A stretch of DNA of 64,000 nucleotides from Iris pallida. Taxonomy: Eukaryota > Streptophyta > Magnoliopsida > Asparagales > Iridaceae. Each line of letters starts with the position of its first letter. The stretch's first letter is position 1. The stretch is taken from positions 147,207-211,206 of the forward strand of contig JANAVB010015620.1 in NCBI GenBank assembly GCA_029216955.1, written 5' to 3'. The position numbers and the translations under genes are program-made. Shown here piece after piece: positions 57,739 to 64,000 of this stretch. The notes beneath the pieces are model-generated. The model did no database searches. It worked only from the letters and a program-made list of their open reading frames with translations, and was not told the DNA's origin.

Positions 57739-60600
57739 AATTGGCGACTCTGCTGGGGAAAGCTGTCTCCTCCAACGAGATAGCAACAACTCAATGCGAT
57801 ACTTCGTCGATCGGCTCGACGAAGAAGACGATGGTCATACAATTCGACCAATCTGCTTACGAAGAAATGCTCAAGGCGAAGGAGGGCCGAACTGCTTCCT
57901 TCGCTCTTCCTGCTGCCAAGAAGATGGGACGCTCTGTCTATGTCCCCAAGTCTTATTCGACAGCCCGAGATGTTCCTGTCACTTCTCACGTTGACAAGAA
58001 CACATCTTCAACTTTAACAAAGCACACTTCTGCTTCCCTGAACACAGCAACAATGGTTTCCCCTAGTCACGCTGACAAAATTGGTTCTTTAACCAAGTCA
58101 GTGTGTCCAAGGAAAACCATCTCTGGACATGTCAAAGTCCCTTCTCCTTCTGCTCTTACGACAGCAGTCGGCTCTTTAGCCATTGATGACTCTGTGCGTA
58201 CAGCAGTCAGAGGGCAGCATGCGGTGAAGGCAGCATACACTGAGCAAAGACCAGCGTATGCCAACAAGAAGGCAGCGTACGCTAAGCAAAAGCCAGCATA
58301 TGCTAACAAGAAGTCGGCGTATGCTGACAGATGCAGTCCTTTGACTGATTCTCAAAATCAGACTGGGGGTTCTCTTTCACAGAACCTACAAATGATTCCC
58401 CCACAACTTGTGCATCTTGTGCCAACCAAGGAGAAAGACTCTTTAGTCGATTCCTCTACTTCTGAGGTCTTTACCTCTGGAGTTAATTTGACTAGTACTT
58501 TTACTAGCTCAAACAAAGGAAAATGCCTTTTGGCTAATTCCTCTAAAGATGGATTATTACCGACTCCTAGTCAGAATAATACTCATCTCCCTTCTCTCAA
58601 AATTTCTCGATCTGAGAAAGGCAAGTTACAAGTATCCAAGACTGATACCAAAGTCATATCTCCCACGAATCTTCGTAACAAGCTTAATCAAAATCACCAC
58701 AGTTATGCTTCTGGTATTAAAAAGTCTTATCAAATTGAGACAAGTGTACTAGACCCTGATGTTGAATATGCCAGGAACTATGTGGCTCAAATTAATCGGT
58801 CTCTATACACTCAAGAACCAAGAAGACAGAAGAACAAAAGACAAGTTTCTACACAGAAACTATCTTCCAGTACTTCCCAATCTATTCCTACAGATCTCCG
58901 GGAAAATTTACAAAACAAACGGAGAATCGACACTCCATCTGGCTATGACATTGCCCATATTTGCCATGAAAAGCATGGTTGTGACTTCCAACCTCGGGTT
59001 GTCATCCAATGTTGTTGTTCACCGAAAAGACGGTCTGTTTTCGAACGGATCCAATATGAACCAACATCAGATGAAGATGAACCTCTTTATGCTTTTGTCA
59101 ACATGACCTCCAAAAATATTGGGGGTAGAATCCGGTCTGACGCTATATCAGATTCTGAAGATGGTGTTTATCTTGGCACCCGATCCAGGACTGGAGCCTT
59201 GGCCAGAATCTCTTCTTCTTCTCATCCAAGTAATAATCCGGAGATCACGGAAGATTTCCTTGGAGAGTCCAACTTTCCGGTATTAACTCCTGTAAATAGT
59301 CCCGGGAAAGATACTGATTCTTACAGCGATGATTCAGAGCAAACTGTTTCATCGTCTATCCCTCGAATGATTACCACTTACATGGCAGAAGGTGATCATG
59401 AACCTTCGACTAGCAATGAGGCTCATGAACAGAGGATTTCTTCTTTAGAACAACAATTGCGAGCTATGGCAGATACATTGAGTGCTATGCACACTCTAAT
59501 GCAGGCTCAACAACAGACAGCACCACCAGTGGTATTAAATACCCCTGTTGTTCCAAACCCCGAACCCTCTACTATTCCAGGGGTACAATCTAATGTTCCT
59601 GTACAAACCACCCCAAGTCACTCTGGAGCTGGGGGTGGTACATATGCTGCAGTCCCTCCTCCCAATTACACTCAACAAGTCACAACTCCACAATCCTCTG
59701 GAATTGTTACAGAAGAGTTAAAGAATCTCAAAACTCAGTTTGAGGCATTCAAACAGAAGGATGGTTTACAAAGGTAAGGTATCAAGCAACCTTACCCGAT
59801 AGAGTGGAAGCAAGTATCATATCCTCCTAAATACAAGCCTCCGACTATCTCCTTCTTTGATGGGACTACTTCCCCAAGTCAATTCATTAATCACTTTGAA
59901 GTAATGACTGATCAATTGCAACCAAGCGATGCCCTCCTTACTCGGGTGTTTGTTGGATGTCTCAAAGGAACGGCTTATGAATGGTACAGAAGTCTCCCTG
60001 ACGGGTGTATTACTTCATTTGCCGGTTTCAAACAAATGTTCCTTGAACGATTCTACGAAGGGCTCAATGATATGGCCATGTCGGCCCTCATAAGAATCAA
60101 ACAGAAGAATAATGAGACCACTGAGGAATTCATTGAGAGATTCAGAAGAGAAGCCCTCAAAATGCATCTTGGAACTCCCGATGCTGTTACGATCGACACT
60201 TGCAAGTCGAACCTCTTACCAATTATCAGCATGTGGACAGGGTCCACTCAGTTCCAAGATTGGCCTTCATTCATCGTCAGTGCCAAAGCTGCCGAAGTCA
60301 GTGCTGAGACCTTCAAAGGTCTGGGGGTACAAATGGCTCCCAAAGAATCAAATCAGAGTGCTAGCAATAGTACTCGACCCAACAATCGCAAAGGGAAAGA
60401 AGCTCTTGAAGTCAATCTCCAAAGCAGTAGTCAAGAAGTAAAGACTACCCAAGCTACTTCAGCTCCAACAAATTCAACAACAGAGATCTCCTCGGCCGAA
60501 AGAAGAATATTCTTTCGATGATGACGATGTTCAGGGTATCTTTGAATGCTTGCTCAAAGGAAATTCACTCCCTACTGAGGTAAAACTGTACCTCAATTTG
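57729..60600 (+). pseudogene. Gag polyprotein of Tat-2 with long N-terminal extension
   Basis: An ATG at 57729, inside the LTR end, reads through the primer site (MENKLATLLGKAVSS). A variant start at 57717 is also in frame. The extension has FDQSAYEEML, a tandem PAYANKK/AAYAKQK repeat (58249-58325), VIQCCCSPKRRSVFERIQ and a coiled coil (ISSLEQQLRAMADTL, about 59440). TAA at 59775 interrupts it. The gag domain is at about 59860-60320 (YEWYRSLPDGCITSFAGF, FIERFRREALK). A frameshift near 60500 precedes a YSFDDDD segment equivalent to YSFNDED of Tat-1, after which the zinc-knuckle segment of Tat-1 is missing. Confidence 0.88.
57742..57759 (+). other. Primer binding site of Tat-2
   Basis: The 18-mer TGGCGACTCTGCTGGGGA is identical to that of Tat-1 and is also 3 bp after the LTR. 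Confidence 0.88.
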
Positions 60601-62190
60601 AAGATAAGTACAAGTCTGCATTCCATCTATATAGTTCACAATCTCGTGAATTAATAGCAAAGATGGGCTACGATCTAGCCACTGCTCCTGGTCTGAACTC
60701 AGGCGAAGGACTCCGAGCACCTTTTGCCCTCACTATGAGACATAATCAATCTCGTGTTGGTCTCGGCTTCTGGGACGAAGCTCTCATCAAGCATAAAAGA
60801 ACCAAAAGCAAGATGAAGAATTGCAACATGGTTTCGATAGATCCTGAACCAGAATCTGAAGTTGAAGTTCATGCTGGAACTCGGTCAGGAAAAATATATC
60901 TCAAAGATTATGCTGACACTTCTGGAGAAACCTCTGATGTCCCTCCGGCTACAGCCCCAACACCAGTCTCTACTGAAGAACCTTCAAATGTTCCTGTCGA
61001 GACAGTTCCATCTAAACCAACAATAGCTGACAAGGGCAAACAACAAGTCCGCTTCGACAAACCATTGAAGAAATCATCCCCTACAGGACTTGAAAAGCCT
61101 TATAATTTTGATATATTGGCTCAACTAGCCAATACACCAGCTAAATTGTCAATCTTCGAACTCTTACGTCTCTCTAAAGAGACTCGAGAAACTTTAAGTG
61201 AAGCACTGTTACAAGCAGAAATTTGCTTAACTCTCCTCAAAAAGTTGGAAACAGAACCTGTCTCTCACTGCCATAATGTATTGGAATTTATTCCAAACAT
61301 TACCTTTACGCAGGACGATATGCTGCTAGAGGATAATCGACATGATCGTCCTTTATATCATACAGGATATATTGATTCTATGAAGGTTGATTGTTTACTG
61401 ATTGATCCAGGATCCGCTCTCAGTATTATGCCAAAGGCTATGTTAGATGCATTGAAGATACCTATGCATAGTCTTTCCAGCACTATCACTACCATCTTGG
61501 GATTTAATCAAGGAAAAAGTGAGCCTTTAGGCAAGATTCGCCTTAAATTTCAAATAGGCGATCTTCGTACTATGGTTACTTTTTACATCATCGACAATCA
61601 TGGTTGCTCGTACAATGCTCTATTGGGGAGACCTTTCTTGCATGAACATAATATTGTTCCTTCCACTCTTCATCAGTGCTTCAAATATGTTGATGATAAT
61701 GGAGAGGTTCAAAAAGAAGTGGCAGATCTTTACCCATTCAAAGGAGTCGAAGCTTACTTCAATGACGCTCGCATGTACAAAGATGAATACTCGAAAGTCT
61801 TGCAAGCTATGGATAATAAAGATGAGACATCCAAAGTTGACACCTTTATTATTCCTGTAAAAGGGCGTATTACTCCTCCACAGTCTGTTAAAACATTTGA
61901 AGAAGGCTCACTGATAATTCCGGTCAGTGGACGTACTACTTCATCATCCGCCCAAGGCTCACTGATAATTCCTGTCAGTGGACGCACTACTGCACCATCT
62001 TCCCAAGCTTCACAAAGTTCGCTGATCATTCCTGTCAGTGGACGCATCACTCCCCCTCCATCTTCTCAGGCTAGATCAGATACTCTAGTCATTCCAGTCA
62101 GTGGATGCATTACTTATCCACGATCTTCTTCAAGGGAGCTCACCTCTTCTGAGCCTTTTGTTATCGATCTTAATCGAAACAAAATTCTAA
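60601..62190 (+). pseudogene. G-patch-like motif, protease and repeat linker of Tat-2
   Basis: The frame opens with a G-patch-like segment (ELIAKMGYDLATAPGLNSGE, then RVGLGF, 60645-60770). The region FDKPLKKSSPTGLEKPYNFD and ELLRLSKETRETL parallels Tat-1. The protease motif is LIDPGSALSIM (about 61395), again with Pro in the active-site triplet, and YNALLGRPFLHE is the distal motif. The linker to RT has five copies of an IIPVSGRTT-type repeat (61845-62115). A frameshift near 62190 moves to another register. Confidence 0.87.
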
Positions 62191-64000
62191 CTGTTCTTCT
62201 TCTTCCCCCTTTGTCATTAATCTGACTAAGTCTGATAAGACTCAGCCTTCTGTTGTAAATACAGCATCTAGTATTAATGAAGCATCTCCTTTACAGTATA
62301 TTGATGTTTGTAGTTATGTACAAAGTTATTTACAATTGCTAGATAGTTTAGAGCCACTAACTATAGGGGTTGTTCAAGCTCTTCATACAGACGTATCATT
62401 AGACTCTATACAGAAATCATACTTTGTGGTCCCCAGTCGAAAGAAGGGAGAAAATCCAATATTTTTCTATAAAGGACCTCAGAATCCTCCTAATCTGGAG
62501 GAGGATGATATAATGACGATACTGAAAGATTACAGCTACGTTACTACAGTCAGCAATCCAAAAATATCATCAAGAATATGGGTTATAATTTCAGAACCAG
62601 TCTTAATGGAAAAGGAAGAAGAATGCCTGTTCGAATTCCTCCATTAAAATACGGAAGGACAAAATGTGGTTTAGGTTACATTGCTCCCACCCCTTTTATC
62701 AATATAGTTCATGAAGAGTCAAAATTCAATAAAGACGAACAATCTGAAGATGAACGATCTGAGTCTTTTGATTCCCTTTCTTGGGATTCTGATACGAGTG
62801 TTGGCGATCTTCATCGCTCTATTCTATCCATCAATATGGTCTCTGTTGATGGCCCGCAAGAAAATGATGAAGATGAAGATGATTTTGAAATATCACCTGA
62901 ATCAGAACAATGGGCTCAAAGATTAGATAATCAATGGGAATTCAGGTTTGAACAGAGGGAACCTCCTACTGAAGATAAACTGATCCAAATTGATGTTGGT
63001 GAAGAAGGTTCCCCTAAACCAATATTCATCAGTGAGAGTCTTTCAGAAACAGATAAGCAAGATATGACCAAGCTTATTCGTGATTACATCGATGTCTTCG
63101 CCTGGAGCTACGAGGATATGCCAGGACTAGATCCGAAGATCGTAATGCACAAGCTTAATATTATGCCAAATGCTAAATCGGTCAAACAGCAACAGCGACG
63201 ATTTCGTCCAGACATTATGGATGCAATTGAAGCTGAAGTCAACAAGCTTATGGCTTCCGGATTTATCAGAGAGGAACAACATCCTGAATGGGTGGCTAAC
63301 ATCGTTCCTGTCCTCAAGAAGACCGGTAAGATCCGAGTCTGTATAGACTTTCGTGATCTCAATGCTGCTTGTCCTAAAGACGAATTCCCTCTACCAATCA
63401 TTGATGTCATGGTTGATAATACCTGTGGATTTGAACGAATGTCATTCATGGACGGGTATTCGGGGTATAATCAAATCAAGATGTTTCTAGATGACGAGAG
63501 ACATACTTCTTTCAGAACACCGATCGGTACATATTGTTATACAATGATGCCGTTTGGTCTCAAAAATGCAGGAGCAACATATCAACGAGCAATGAGCACT
63601 ATATTCCGTGAACATCTCCGGAAAATAGTCGAATGCTATGTTGATGATATTGCAGTCAAAAGTCGACGAAAGGAGGATCATATCCAAGATTTGAAGACTA
63701 TATTTGATTTAATGCGTCAGCATCAACTTAAAATGAACCCTACTAAGTCCTTCCTAGGCGTCTCTAGTGGCAAATTTCTCGGCTTCGTCATTACCGCTAA
63801 AGGTATACACGTGGATCCCGAGAAGATCAAAGCCATCCAAGAGATGCGTCCTCCACGTACCTTAAAAGAGCTACGAGGATTTCAAGGAAGGATTGCTTAT
63901 ATCAGGAGATTCATTTCCAACTTATCAGGACGCTGCAGACCATTCCACAAACTTCTGAAGAAAGGTGTATCTTTCATCTGGAACGAAGAATGTCAAAAAG
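62191..64000 (+). pseudogene. Linker, second G-patch-like motif and reverse transcriptase of Tat-2 (partial)
   Basis: After the shift, the frame to about 62560 has LDSLEPLTIGVVQALH and SYFVVPSRKKGENPI. A second shift enters a register open to the window end. It starts with NIIKNMGYNF...RTKCGLGYI, equivalent to the G-patch-like motif in Tat-1. The RT follows: KLNIMPNAKSVKQQQRR, RVCIDFRDLNAACPKDEFP, FMDGYSGYNQI, MPFGLKNAGATYQR and the catalytic CYVDDIAVKSR (about 63640). It continues through LRGFQGRIAYIRRF. The core domain is complete as far as seen. Confidence 0.9.

Larger units (their letters stand above)
56666..64000 (+). mobile_element. Second Tat/Ogre-like Ty3/gypsy element (Tat-2), 5' part
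   Basis: It consists of the 5' LTR, primer site, gag, protease and RT, cut by the window end inside pol. The primer site and gene order match Tat-1, and the RT proteins are clearly homologous. The LTR is half the length and the dispersed motif is different. Several frame breaks show a dead copy. Confidence 0.92.

Overview
The window is a stretch of repeat-rich nuclear DNA from a flowering plant. The evidence is plant-specific transposon lineages (Tat/Ogre-like and chromovirus Ty3/gypsy, SIRE-like and other Ty1/copia, CACTA), fragments of plant-only host genes (DEX1, an IQ67-domain protein), plant-type TATA boxes, AAACCCTA leaders and GT-AG introns. I see no intact host gene, no rRNA or tRNA gene, no CRISPR and nothing prokaryotic. 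Species cannot be inferred.

Layout. 0-1.5 kb: broken 5' part of a CACTA (TNP2) transposase gene, minus strand. 1.7-10.7 kb: the 3' end of a SIRE-like Ty1/copia element (env-like ORF plus 3' LTR) lying between two hAT-like termini. Its LTR carries an array of palindromes and is split by a 4,488-bp CACTA element (4776-9263, TSD TCT) that carries host gene fragments. 11-13.2 kb: a CACTA terminus beside a decayed Ty1/copia pol and its 3' LTR. 13.2-17.5 kb: AT-rich DNA with a probable MITE and a repeat cluster.

17.5-50.1 kb is a nest. A minus-strand chromovirus (LTR 17530-20419, pol C-terminus to 20764) appears to be cut by a SIRE-like LTR. That LTR is cut by a large non-autonomous Ty3/gypsy element (21044-49619, minus, TSD GAAGA, 3.3-kb LTRs, about 3.5 kb of non-coding interior). 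The left LTR of that element is cut in turn by an 18.3-kb Tat/Ogre-like element (23549-41883, plus, TSD GCGGG). The last two levels have exact target-site duplications.

50.1-56.7 kb: degenerate retrotransposon DNA and a 3' chromovirus LTR starting at 53541. 56666-64000: the 5' LTR, gag, protease and most of the RT of a second, related Tat/Ogre-like element, which runs off the window.

The most notable object is the first Tat element. Beside a broken gag-pol it carries, on the opposite strand, a gene with its own TATA box, CT-rich leader, two phase-consistent introns, a plant-mobile-domain-like region and a coiled-coil tail. It is now broken by one frameshift and two stops. Both Tat elements are also peppered with short family-specific motifs (ATGCGCC in one, ATACGCTC in the other) in LTRs and coding regions alike.
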